A stretch of 64,000 nucleotides of DNA, taken from assembly GCF_010731795.1 (NCBI RefSeq), contig NZ_AP022591.1:1550001-1614000 (forward strand). The letters are read 5' to 3'. The position numbers and the translations under genes are program-made. The DNA is from Mycolicibacterium celeriflavum (GTDB taxonomy: Bacteria > Actinomycetota > Actinomycetes > Mycobacteriales > Mycobacteriaceae). The notes below the pieces were generated by a model. That model ran no database searches and was not told where the DNA came from. It saw only the letters and a list, made by a program, of their open reading frames with translations. Positions 17,641 to 24,862 of this stretch are shown here, piece after piece (within the stretch, counting starts at the first letter, position 1; each line of letters begins with the position of its first letter).

Positions 17641-20600
17641 CGCGCCCCCGGCTGGGCATTCATCGCCTGCGTATGGTGCGAGACATCACTAGCGAGGTCG
17701 GGGACCTTCGAATTGTCGATGTTGACATTGACCTGCGGCGGTCCCGGCGGCTGACCGTTGCCTTGGTGCGCCTGCTGAGCCTCTTTCGCGGCGACCTGCT
17801 CGGCGCTCAACGGCTTATCGCCGTTGCCCTGCAAGGCATCTGTCAAGCTGCCTGCGAGATTTGGAGCAACGGGCTTGACGCCCGCGATGCCGCCGAGAAT
17901 CCGGCCGGCCCATCCACGAGCCGGGTCGGCCAATTGGGATTCCACGGGTAGGAACGTCTCGGCGAGTGCTTCGACACCGATTGCGGTGAGTTCAGCACCG
18001 GCTTGGACGGCCCTATTAATCTCGTCAATGGCGATCTGAGCCCCTTGTCCCGCAACAGCACCCGCTGCACCGCCACCGGGGAACATGCCTCCCGCTGCAC
18101 TCATGGCCGCACCGGGCAATGACTGGGCAAGGCCGATCAAGCCACCACCACTCAGACCAAAACCCTCCTGCGCGGGCTTGCCCTCCGCGTAAGCGCGACC
18201 CATCACGGGTGTTGAGGCGGTGCCGGTGGGACCGGTTGGGCCGAACGGCTGTGTCGCCGGCGCCATACCAGGGGTACCGGGAACGGGACCGGGCGCTGGA
18301 CCTAATCCCATACCCGAGGCGGGAGTACCGAACGGCGCACCCATCGGCGAAGCGCCGGGGATACCCATCGGTGTGGCACCGAAGCCCGGTGTGTAGCTGG
18401 AGGGCGGCGTGGTCGGTGCACCCGACGAGTACGGTGCGGTCGGCGTCGTCCCGCCGGGAAGATAACCCGTGATGCTCGGAAGAGTACCGAACATGCTCTG
18501 GCGCGGCGAAAGCATGCCCAACAGACCGGAACCCGGCCCAGCGGTGCCGAATACGTTTGTCGCGCCGGTCAATGCGCCAATCGCGGGGGCCATCGCCGTA
18601 TTCGCAAGCACCTTGAAGATGTTTGAGAAGACGCCCGGCATTCCTTGCGAGAAACCGAAATCGGAGTCTATCGGTGCGCCGATCTGCTGCTGCACAGGCT
18701 GCGCGCTGGTCGCGGCACCGGTTGCAGAGTCAGCGAAGGCCGCGTGATCCACACCTTGCAGATAGACAGGCACGGCGCCGTCCGTGAGCCCACCAGGTAC
18801 GGGCAGGCTCCAATGTTCGCTGAACTGCGGATCAAGCGCACCAACAGCGGCGCCGCCGTAGGTTGCGCCTTGCCCTGTCCCGCCGCCCGATTCAAAGTTG
18901 ACCCCGCTCGGCAGGGTGGCGGCCATGTGCTGCGGATTGATACCGATATTCAGGTTGCCGGGAACGTAACCGCGGGTTGCGCCGAGCGATTGGAGGACCT
19001 GGCCTGCCGTGTGGGTGGTGAACAGTCGACTCGGGTCGGTCTCGCCCTTGATCAGCAGCTCAACCAAGTCGCTGACCGCGCCCGAACAGTCACTGAGTCC
19101 CTTGACCAGATCGGACGCGCCCCAGTCGTACTGACCGCCGCTGCTGGACCGCGCCAGCGATTCGAGCGCTGTTGCGGGACCATAGGGTGAGTACGGGCCG
19201 GTGATACCGCCCTGGTCGAATCCACGGACGCCCAAGCGTCTACCCGTCTCAGCCCAGATCGCCAGGGAGCGTTGCCCGCCGTTAAGGGGAATGAAGGCCT
19301 CACCGCCCGTTGACGGTTCGGCCCACTGCACCAAACCCTCGGTTGCCGGCTGGATCACCGCGGAAGTCGGCAGAGTGCCGAAGATGCCGCCCTCGGCGCG
19401 GGGTACAGGCGCGAAGACGTCAAGCGGGTTTCGTTGTTGCGACGGCGCTACCGGCGTAGACGGCTGAATCGCCGGCCCGCCGTCCTCCGAGGTCGACGGC
19501 ACCCCGGGGACACCGGGTGCGCCCCGTGTCCGTTTCGGCACGGAATCGAAAATGTCATTGATGGCGCGGGGGATGTCCTCGAACCACTGATCCATATTCA
19601 AGCTGTCGCGAATGCTGGCGATGACGCTTTGAATATTCCGCCCGGCGGTCTGCCATTCGTTAAGAGAGTTGCTGACCGCTGTGTCAGCGGCCCGCTTGGA
19701 GGCACCTTCGACTTGGCCGAATGCGTTTACGGCGGTGGACAAGTCGAATCGGGACATCGCCCCCTTCAAGTCCTCGGCCTGAGTTCCGAAGAGTTGCACC
19801 GCGACCCGTGACTGCTCAACGGGGTCCTGAATCGCTCGGATTTTGTCGACGACTAGATCAAAGGCCTCGGCCGATGCTCTGCCGCCTTCGCCGAACCTAC
19901 GGGCCATATCGTCGGCGTTCAGGCCGAGAGCGGTAAAGGCGTCGGTCGTCGTCTTGCTGCCATCGACGGCCCTGATCGAGAACTCTTTAAGGGCATCGGC
20001 GGCGATGTCGGTGTCGCGGGCACCGCCTTGAATGGCCTGAGTCATCAAGCCGAACGCCTCGGCGCCGGTCAATCCGAGCGAGCGAAACTCAGTCGAATAC
20101 TCGTTGATCGTGTCCAAAAAATCTTGACTGACGTTCAGGCCGCGCTGCTGGCCCGCGGTGATCAGATCGAAAGCGTTGGTCACGTCGGTGGCCATCCCCG
20201 TTTTGATCATCTGCGATGCCGAGCGCGCCACCGCGGGGATATCCTCACCGAGAATCGTGCTCACCGACGTGAGTTGTTCGATGGTCTTCTGCAGCGTGCC
20301 AACATCGGCGTTGGGCAGCACCAAGCCCGATTGAATTGCCGCCGTGGCGGTGCCAAGGTTCTCCTCGACGCTCGCGCCAAAATTCTGCGACCACGCCTTA
20401 CCCGCGGCGGTGGCAACATTCGCCATCGATTCGGCGTTGATACCCAAGCGGGCCTGGGTCAGGTCAACCGCAAGTTCCTTAGACATGGCCGCCTGCATCT
20501 GCGGCCCAACGACTTTGATAGCAGCCGTCACGCCCCCGATGATCGCCATCGCGATTGGCCCGCCTTTACCGGCGAGCTTCGACATGGCGCCCGCCCCGGC

Positions 20601-20999
20601 GAATCCGCCGAGAAAGCTATCCGCGGCGTCATCACCAGCGCTCGCGGCGGATGACCGTGCGTCGATGTCGACAGTGGGTTTCGCGATCCGCTCAAAGGAC
20701 CTCTGAAAATCGCGGGCAGCCTCACGGCCGGCGCGGTCGAAATCACCATTGCGCAACCCCGCAGCGGCGTTGGAGCTGAACCGCCGCCCGGCATCGGTGC
20801 CTGCGTCGGCGAAGTCGCGCGCGGCTCGTCGTGCCGGATCGGAAGCGTCGATGTTCCTTAGCGGTTGCTCCAGCTGGCGGCGGAACTGCTGCCCAGCGGT
20901 TTGCCCCGCATCCTGAAACTCGTTGGAGAGTTGGCGGGCCGCAAGGGCCGCGGCACGGCGGTCCAGTGCGGCCTTTACGTCGATGCTGATTTCAGCCAA
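17637..20999 (-). CDS. Tail tape-measure protein with an embedded NlpC/P60-like segment
   Basis: This 1120-residue protein sets tail length and guides DNA. Residues about 1-130 are helical repeats (ARQLSNEFQDAGQTAGQQF). About 170-430 is a TP901-type tape-measure domain (VATAAGKAWSQNFGASVEEN, LGLTGAEAFGLMTQAIQGGA, VQLFGTQAEDLKGAM). A segment near 620-720 has DCSGAVSDLV followed by a downstream His (PQHMAATLPSG), like NlpC/P60 wall hydrolases. The region 800-940 is a Gly/Pro/Thr-rich linker. I chose the TTG at 20999, six bases after AAGGA; the TTG at 21005 touches it. It is unusual that it lies upstream of terminase and has no tail-tube or chaperone genes nearby. Confidence 0.92.
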   Translation of the reverse strand: MAEISIDVKAALDRRAAALAARQLSNEFQDAGQTAGQQFRRQLEQPLRNIDASDPARRAARDFADAGTDAGRRFSSNAAAGLRNGDFDRAGREAARDFQRSFERIAKPTVDIDARSSAASAGDDAADSFLGGFAGAGAMSKLAGKGGPIAMAIIGGVTAAIKVVGPQMQAAMSKELAVDLTQARLGINAESMANVATAAGKAWSQNFGASVEENLGTATAAIQSGLVLPNADVGTLQKTIEQLTSVSTILGEDIPAVARSASQMIKTGMATDVTNAFDLITAGQQRGLNVSQDFLDTINEYSTEFRSLGLTGAEAFGLMTQAIQGGARDTDIAADALKEFSIRAVDGSKTTTDAFTALGLNADDMARRFGEGGRASAEAFDLVVDKIRAIQDPVEQSRVAVQLFGTQAEDLKGAMSRFDLSTAVNAFGQVEGASKRAADTAVSNSLNEWQTAGRNIQSVIASIRDSLNMDQWFEDIPRAINDIFDSVPKRTRGAPGVPGVPSTSEDGGPAIQPSTPVAPSQQRNPLDVFAPVPRAEGGIFGTLPTSAVIQPATEGLVQWAEPSTGGEAFIPLNGGQRSLAIWAETGRRLGVRGFDQGGITGPYSPYGPATALESLARSSSGGQYDWGASDLVKGLSDCSGAVSDLVELLIKGETDPSRLFTTHTAGQVLQSLGATRGYVPGNLNIGINPQHMAATLPSGVNFESGGGTGQGATYGGAAVGALDPQFSEHWSLPVPGGLTDGAVPVYLQGVDHAAFADSATGAATSAQPVQQQIGAPIDSDFGFSQGMPGVFSNIFKVLANTAMAPAIGALTGATNVFGTAGPGSGLLGMLSPRQSMFGTLPSITGYLPGGTTPTAPYSSGAPTTPPSSYTPGFGATPMGIPGASPMGAPFGTPASGMGLGPAPGPVPGTPGMAPATQPFGPTGPTGTASTPVMGRAYAEGKPAQEGFGLSGGGLIGLAQSLPGAAMSAAGGMFPGGGAAGAVAGQGAQIAIDEINRAVQAGAELTAIGVEALAETFLPVESQLADPARGWAGRILGGIAGVKPVAPNLAGSLTDALQGNGDKPLSAEQVAAKEAQQAHQGNGQPPGPPQVNVNIDNSKVPDLASDVSHHTQAMNAQPGAR

Positions 21000-21334
21000 G
21001 GTCAATCCTTAAGGGTGGAAGTTTGGGAACGACGCCGCGCCCGCCGTCTCGCGTGCGCCTAAGGGCAGCTACAGCGAGGGCACTCGGCGGGGCGCGGGGC
21101 AAGAAAGGAGTAAAGAACCCCGCTTAACGCGGCGTCGTGTGACCGGGCCGAAGGAGAAGGACCGGCCGCGGTCAGTCTTTGTGGTGAGTGCTACAGCAAA
21201 TGCTCACTCGGTGGAATAAGCGTTATTGCAATCTCAGTAGGATTCTGAGCAAATTAGATGGCTCGGCCGGTACCGTCTAGCCGGAAGCGGCCCGTTCGTC
21301 GCGCTGTGTGCTGCTGACGCGGCAGCCGGGGGCT
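21000..21334. other. Non-coding region upstream of the tape-measure gene
   Basis: About 335 bases without a credible gene. On the minus strand it holds CTCAG-AATCCTA-CTGAG near 21231-21247 and CCGC-GTTAA-GCGG near 21119-21131, the latter followed by a short T-rich stretch. It separates the two small regulatory-side genes from the structural operon. It may contain the late promoter or a packaging site. Confidence 0.4.
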
Positions 21335-21508
21335 TTAATCCTGCTGCTCGACAAAGTCGACAATCGCGTCACAGACAGTGAGGGCGGCGGTCCGGTCGAA
21401 GATGATGAAATGCTCGGTCCCGCGTACCTTGCGGCTAAGCCTGATGAGTCCGGTTCGGGTGAGGCCGATTGTGTATGGCTCACCAACGGCGGCGGCGATG
21501 GTGGTCAC
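21335..21508 (-). CDS. Small hypothetical protein (57 residues)
   Basis: The frame starts at GTG 21508, overlapping the stop of the preceding small gene (GTGA), and encodes MTTIAAAVGEPYTIGLTRTG followed by LIRLSRKVRGTEHFIIFD and a C-terminal helix TAALTVCDAIVDFVEQQD. The beta-hairpin-then-helix pattern resembles small phage early proteins. It is coupled to its upstream neighbour, which supports that it is real. Function unknown. Confidence 0.65.
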   Translation of the reverse strand: MTTIAAAVGEPYTIGLTRTGLIRLSRKVRGTEHFIIFDRTAALTVCDAIVDFVEQQD

Positions 21509-21666
21509 TGATCAGCCGGGTAACGCATGATGTACGGCCGACCGCTGACAATGCGCGCCAGTTCCTCGGCCTCGGCCTTATTGAGTCGGAACTGGCGGTA
21601 ACCGACCGTGACGAGCCAACCGCCGTCGTGCTCGGTGACGGTGAACGGCCTGCAATAAGCGGTCAA
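21505..21666 (-). CDS. Small hypothetical protein (53 residues)
   Basis: It starts at a TTG with ATAGGGGAGCAAG directly upstream. The protein MTAYCRPFTVTEHDGGWLVT continues with VGYRQFRLNKAEAEELARIV and ends SGRPYIMRYPADQ: a three-stranded sheet and one helix. An upstream extension in the same frame (to 21882) crosses a repeat and lacks a ribosome site, so I did not use it. Function unknown. Confidence 0.65.
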   Translation of the reverse strand: MTAYCRPFTVTEHDGGWLVTVGYRQFRLNKAEAEELARIVSGRPYIMRYPADQ

Positions 21667-21807
21667 ACTTGCTCCCCTATTAGAAGTATTTATTAGCAGG
21701 ACTAGACAAGCGGAATGTCTTGTTTCAGGCGTACCAGTAAGGGCGGAGCTGGCATCGCCGTGCCGAAACCCCTGATCTACTTCGCCGGGCGAACGGTTCG
21801 ACAAAAA

Positions 21808-21960
21808 AGCGAGTAGCTCCGCAACGGGGTTTTTTTCGAACGCCCCAAGGGCAAAATCCACACAAGGTGAGTAGTTCCTCAACTGGAGGTTGCTACCTCC
21901 CGAAGGAAAGTAATCACGTGGGTGAGTAGTCCCTCAACGGGAGTTGCAACCTCCCGCTAG
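21808..21960. repeat. Three imperfect direct repeats with hairpin potential
   Basis: Units begin at 21808 (AGCGAGTAGCTCCGCAAC), 21866 (GGTGAGTAGTTCCTCAAC) and 21921 (GGTGAGTAGTCCCTCAAC), spaced 58 and 55 bases. Each continues into a small inverted repeat, for example GGAGGT-TGCT-ACCTCC at 21885-21900 and GGGAG...CTCCC at 21939-21955. The first is followed by seven T, so it may also terminate rightward transcripts. They may be iterons, operators or RNA elements. Confidence 0.65.
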
Positions 21961-22143
21961 GTAGCGAACCACCCAGTTACCAGCCCACTCGGGTTACGGG
22001 GCCTACCGCGCCACCGCGCACCGGGGTTGGGTTTTTCGTCACTGGATACGAACCGTCGAACCGGTTCCTCGGCGGGCTACCTGGTACGCATGAGAGAGAG
22101 TCATATGAAGAACGTGCCCCGTCGCAGGTCAGAGGGCATAGCC

Positions 22144-22160
22144 GTAACACTGAGTATTAC
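22144..22160. promoter_or_regulatory. Operator-like palindrome, copy 1 (one mismatch)
   Basis: GTAACACTGAGTATTAC differs from the perfect palindrome GTAACACT-G-AGTGTTAC at one base. It lies 21 bases (two helix turns) from copy 2, so two repressor dimers could bind the same DNA face. Confidence 0.75.
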
Positions 22161-22164
22161 CGGC

Positions 22165-22181
22165 GTAACACTGAGTGTTAC
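22165..22181. promoter_or_regulatory. Operator-like palindrome, copy 2 (perfect)
   Basis: GTAACACTGAGTGTTAC has 8-base arms around a central G. Flanking C and G extend the symmetry to 19 bases. It is identical to copy 3. Confidence 0.8.
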
Positions 22182-22218
22182 GGAATACGGCAAAGTCGCA
22201 GGTCGCCGCCTACCGGGC

Positions 22219-22235
22219 GTAACACTGAGTGTTAC
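22219..22235. promoter_or_regulatory. Operator-like palindrome, copy 3 (perfect)
   Basis: It is identical to copy 2 and 54 bases (about five turns) from it. It covers the stop codon of the winged-helix gene at 22232, which limits its own coding freedom and makes chance identity unlikely. Confidence 0.8.
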
Positions 22236-22558
22236 GGGTGCAGCTTGCACTCCGAGAGGTGGTGGCCCTCGGCGCCACCGCAAATCTCATCCGGCAGCAC
22301 CAGGCACATGATGTTCGACTCCGCGGCGAGGAATCCGAGCCCTATCGCCCGCCTGATCTCATTTTGTAACTGGCGCTTGCCTTTGCCGAGCACTTCGGGC
22401 AGTACGGATTCGCCACCCATCCGAAATGGGGCATGGCCATTCTTTCGGTGGTGGCTGTAGGCCAGCGCAACAATGCGCAACCAAAGCGGTAGTTTCTCTT
22501 TAGCCCGGTCGCTCCAAAATGAGTGAAAGTGTATTGCGGCCGGATCGCCTCGACCCAT
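22232..22558 (-). CDS. Small winged-helix-like DNA-binding protein (108 residues)
   Basis: The protein starts MGRGDPAAIHFHSFWSDRAK (a TTG at 22588 would add ten residues but has no good ribosome site). It contains LPLWLRIVALAYSHHRKNGH, then PFRMGGESVLPEVLGKGKRQ followed by LQNEIRRAIGLGFL, a helix-turn-helix plus wing pattern, and a Cys/His-containing tail. Similar proteins are common in actinobacterial prophages near the control region. It is a candidate regulator for the adjacent palindromes, although I cannot show that it binds them. Confidence 0.7.
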   Translation of the reverse strand: MGRGDPAAIHFHSFWSDRAKEKLPLWLRIVALAYSHHRKNGHAPFRMGGESVLPEVLGKGKRQLQNEIRRAIGLGFLAAESNIMCLVLPDEICGGAEGHHLSECKLHP

Positions 22559-22571
22559 GTCTGAAGGTCGC

Positions 22572-22763
22572 TTACGTGTGGATTTCAACCTTGCTCACCG
22601 TATCTGCCCGCTCTGGGCCATCATCTTGTGAATCAATGATTTTCTGCGCATCGGCTATCAGGCCTATCGCCTCATCGCGGTCGAGTAGAATGAAGCTGCG
22701 CCCTTGAGCGATCTGCATTCCCCCGCAGCGGCGGCGCGAGAGCCTGATCGGATTCCTCGCCAT
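22572..22763 (-). CDS. Small hypothetical protein (63 residues)
   Basis: The ATG at 22763 has ATAGGGGAACGA directly upstream. The protein starts MARNPIRLSRRRCGGMQIAQ, continues GRSFILLDRDEAIGLIADAQ and ends in an acidic, Asp/Glu-rich tail. The middle looks like a strand plus helix as in small phage proteins that modulate host functions. The stop lies 13 bases before the regulator-like start. Function unknown. Confidence 0.65.
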   Translation of the reverse strand: MARNPIRLSRRRCGGMQIAQGRSFILLDRDEAIGLIADAQKIIDSQDDGPERADTVSKVEIHT

Positions 22764-22791
22764 TCGTTCCCCTATCTCATCCCTAAAAGGC

Positions 22792-22989
22792 TCAGACCTT
22801 CGCCGCAAGCCCGCCATTCAACGCCATCGCGCCGGCCAGAATCTCGCGGCCTAAATCGTCGGCGGTATCGGGATTAATCGGGACGATGAATTTATCGCCC
22901 TCAATCGAGCAGATTTCCAAGATGATGGCCCGCCCGCCCTGGTCGGAAAGGCGGACAGTGAAGTCCGCGCCCGGGATTTTATAGATCAT
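22792..22989 (-). CDS. Small hypothetical protein (65 residues)
   Basis: It starts MIYKIPGADFTVRLSDQGGR four bases after the stop of the zinc-knuckle gene and encodes a compact mostly beta protein with IILEICSIEGDKFIVPINPD and a C-terminal helix ADDLGREILAGAMALNG. The ribosome site is weak (GAAAG), so it probably depends on translation of the gene before it. Function unknown. Confidence 0.65.
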   Translation of the reverse strand: MIYKIPGADFTVRLSDQGGRAIILEICSIEGDKFIVPINPDTADDLGREILAGAMALNGGLAAKV

Positions 22990-22993
22990 GTTT

Positions 22994-23164
22994 TTACTTT
23001 CTGATGAGTTTGGATCGCCGCCGCTCGATATCGCGGAGAAGCGCCATTGCAGATTTGCGGCGCACGTCGTAGCGGTGCTGACGTTCGTTGAAGCACGGGC
23101 GGCACTCGCTGCCGATGTAATCGGCCGGAACCCGCAATTCGTGCTCACCCCTTTTGCACAGCAT
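22994..23164 (-). CDS. Small zinc-knuckle protein (56 residues)
   Basis: The ATG at 23164 is preceded by TATAGGGGGAACC at ideal spacing. The protein MLCKRGEHELRVPADYIGSE is followed by CRPCFNERQHRYDVRRK: a Cys-x4-His...Cys-x2-Cys zinc-ribbon candidate followed by a basic helix ending RDIERRRSKLIRK. Such proteins in phages often bind nucleic acid. An upstream in-frame ATG at 23197 lacks a ribosome site. Confidence 0.7.
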   Translation of the reverse strand: MLCKRGEHELRVPADYIGSECRPCFNERQHRYDVRRKSAMALLRDIERRRSKLIRK

Positions 23165-23230
23165 GGTTCCCCCTATAGGGTTACGGATGGTTGCCAAAAA
23201 TTTTGAGGGCTGACTCCCTCTACCTATATG

Positions 23231-24091
23231 TCATTTGCGACACCATAAGCAGCCGTCCTCCGGTGAATAATCGGTGTGATTCTCACCACAATCGCATTTC
23301 ATTAAGCACGACCGCCCGCATTCGGCATACCGCAGGCAAGTACAGTGCGCGCATTTGCGCACGGGCATGTCAGGTAACGGTAATTCCTCGGCCCGTCCGC
23401 GCCGTCTACGCCGCCGCGCATTGGCGGCGTCGCGTTTGCACCCATCCGCGCAATAACGCGGTTGGGTACCGGGCCTGCGCTTAATCCCGCTGAGGCATCC
23501 GTTGCAATGGCATGCCTCGAAATACTGAAACCAGAACATCGGAGATTCCGGGAACTCGCACGCCGGCTCCCATGCGAGCGCCAGCGGCCACCCGCACCGC
23601 ACGCACACTTCCAGCAACCGACTTGAGGTCTGCTCGCTCCGGTGCTCGTACTCGGAGACGAAATGGAAACCGCCCGGTTCGTCGGCGGTGAAATCCTCGC
23701 CCTCATCCGGCAGTTCGGCACTGGGGTCGGCCCCGTCAGAGTCCCTGGCGTATTCCGTGGAGCTGTCCCCTCTGGAGGCGGCGAGGATTTCATCGACATT
23801 GTTAGTCAGGCCTTCGTCCGCTACCGCCAGCATCGAGAGCGCCGACGTCGGCTTGCGATATTGCCGCTGCTTGTCTGACTGCCGCCAGCACCGCCCCGCT
23901 GTCATATCCGAGCCGGACCCGATGCCCCTGTTCGGCTTCGGCCGCTGTACGACCTCGGCTAGCTCGGGATGCTCCGCTGTGAATTCGGCCCACCGCTTCG
24001 GGTCTTTGCAGGCGCCGTCGTCGTGATGGAAGTGTCGGTACGCGGAGCGCGCCGCGGCGACGAGGTCGGCGTCAGTGCTGATGCCCGTCAC
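23231..24091 (-). CDS. Cysteine-rich hypothetical protein (286 residues)
   Basis: The N-terminal third includes AAARSAYRHFHHDDGACKDP and a helical segment; the middle (about 95-150) is acidic and probably disordered. The C-terminal half has many Cys: CVRCGWPLALAWEPACEF, CHCNGCLSGIKRR, RYCADGCKRDAANARRRRRR, then KCAHCTC, CLMKCDCGENH and a final CLWC. The RYCxxxC...R-rich piece looks like the zinc motif of some small actinobacterial DNA-binding proteins. It starts at GTG 24091, overlapping the preceding gene by 20 bases. I do not recognise the family. Confidence 0.7.
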   Translation of the reverse strand: MTGISTDADLVAAARSAYRHFHHDDGACKDPKRWAEFTAEHPELAEVVQRPKPNRGIGSGSDMTAGRCWRQSDKQRQYRKPTSALSMLAVADEGLTNNVDEILAASRGDSSTEYARDSDGADPSAELPDEGEDFTADEPGGFHFVSEYEHRSEQTSSRLLEVCVRCGWPLALAWEPACEFPESPMFWFQYFEACHCNGCLSGIKRRPGTQPRYCADGCKRDAANARRRRRRGRAEELPLPDMPVRKCAHCTCLRYAECGRSCLMKCDCGENHTDYSPEDGCLWCRK

Positions 24092-24389
24092 CGCACCACC
24101 CCCACCCCGGTGCGTCTGTGCCGTCAGCGTGGCGCTGAGGGGCCAGCGCCACCGTCACCACAAGCTCGTACGGCTTGAACCATGTCGTGACGTCATCGCC
24201 GTGAAGCGAGCCGTCCGGCCTTCTACGCACCCTTCCGAACGCCACCCCGTACTCCGTCAGGTGCGGACGCTTGCGGTCCTCGTTGATCTCCACCACGGTT
24301 CCGGTCTGGCCGCGGAATTGGAGCCAGGTGCCCTTCGACAGATAGCGGTTCTCGTCGCGCTCGATGCGGACTCGGTCGCCTACCTTCAT
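24072..24389 (-). CDS. Small SH3/KOW-like hypothetical protein (105 residues)
   Basis: It starts MKVGDRVRIERDENRYLSKG and contains WLQFRGQTGTVVEINEDRKR and EYGVAFGRVRRRPDGS, the alternating pattern of a small SH3-like barrel. Such proteins are frequent in mycobacteriophages with unknown role. The tail after VVTVALAPQRHADGTDAP is low in structure. The start at 24389 lies 18 bases after the stop of the 55-residue gene. Confidence 0.7.
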   Translation of the reverse strand: MKVGDRVRIERDENRYLSKGTWLQFRGQTGTVVEINEDRKRPHLTEYGVAFGRVRRRPDGSLHGDDVTTWFKPYELVVTVALAPQRHADGTDAPGWGWCGDGHQH

Positions 24390-24406
24390 GCTCGCGCACC
24401 GCCCGG

Positions 24407-24574
24407 TCACCCGACCAACCCCCACCCCGACGAATCTGTGCCGTCAGCCGCGCGGGCAGCATTCAGGATGGATGCGATCCGGTCCCGCTGGTCGGGCGTC
24501 ATGGGCGGCGCCGCCGCCACGACCTCGGCCACCTGATCGGCAAACTCGTAAGACTCCTCAGTCAAAACTTCCAT
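24407..24574 (-). CDS. Small hypothetical protein, first leftward gene after the integrase (55 residues)
   Basis: It starts MEVLTEESYEFADQVAEVVA and continues AAPPMTPDQRDRIASILNAA, two helices like many short actinophage proteins. GGGGAAA lies 6-12 bases upstream. It begins 30 bases beyond the tandem terminators, so its promoter must lie within or just after them or transcription must read through. It could be a directionality factor by position, but it has no clear helix-turn-helix, so I leave the function open. Confidence 0.65.
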   Translation of the reverse strand: MEVLTEESYEFADQVAEVVAAAPPMTPDQRDRIASILNAARAADGTDSSGWGLVG

Positions 24575-24603
24575 TCGGCATTTCCCCTTTTAGACATAAA
24601 AAT

Positions 24604-24630
24604 GCGGCGGCGGTCGGAACCGTCGCCGCT
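24604..24630 (-). terminator. Second of two tandem terminators after the integrase gene
   Basis: On the minus strand GCGGCGACGGT pairs with ACCGCCGCCGC (one mismatch) around a 4-base loop and is followed by ATTTTTATG. The T-run is almost identical to that of the first terminator. Confidence 0.75.
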
Positions 24631-24649
24631 GAAGTCAGCAAATAAAAAT

Positions 24650-24674
24650 GCAGCCTGCCAGAATGGCAGGCTGC
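24650..24674 (-). terminator. First of two tandem terminators after the integrase gene
   Basis: GCAGCCTGCCA and TGGCAGGCTGC form an 11-bp perfect stem with a 3-base loop; on the minus strand it is followed by ATTTTTATT. This insulates the small-gene operon from integrase transcription. Confidence 0.92.
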
Positions 24675-24862
24675 TGGTGTTTTCAGTTCAAGCTATTTGG
24701 TGCAATTTTGCCGACCCGGCCCCGTCCGCGGGATTCGCACGCGCGATGGGGTACAAGCTACGGGTCGAGCTGATGTGGTTATCTTCGCCGGTCGTCACGC
24801 TTCCCAGCCCCCAGGCTGACGGGTGCTCCGGATCGTTTTGCTGCTTCGAGTGTAGCCCAGGC

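Larger units (their letters stand above)
21667..22231. promoter_or_regulatory. Control region of the element (565 bases, repeat-rich)
   Basis: No convincing gene lies here. The left half holds three imperfect direct repeats (21808-21960) that can form hairpins, and the right half holds three copies of a 17-bp palindrome. The base composition is less GC-rich than either side. It separates the regulator-like gene at 22232 from the leftward small and structural genes, so it is the natural place for the switch between silent and active states. Confidence 0.65.

Noticed and set aside
21667..21882. N-terminal extension of the 53-residue protein to a 125-residue protein
   Set aside because: The extension crosses a repeat unit, lacks a ribosome site and has no protein-like pattern, while the TTG at 21666 has an excellent site.
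21808..22235. Repeat clusters considered as a CRISPR array
   Set aside because: Repeats are few, imperfect and of two unrelated kinds with irregular spacing; there are no cas genes in the window.
24690..24800. Possible 36-codon minus-strand gene (GTG 24798 to stop 24688) and a tRNA-like stretch near 24740
   Set aside because: The frame has no good ribosome site and no structure, and the tRNA-like part lacks pairing stems. It lies between integrase and terminator and is probably the integrase 3' untranslated region.
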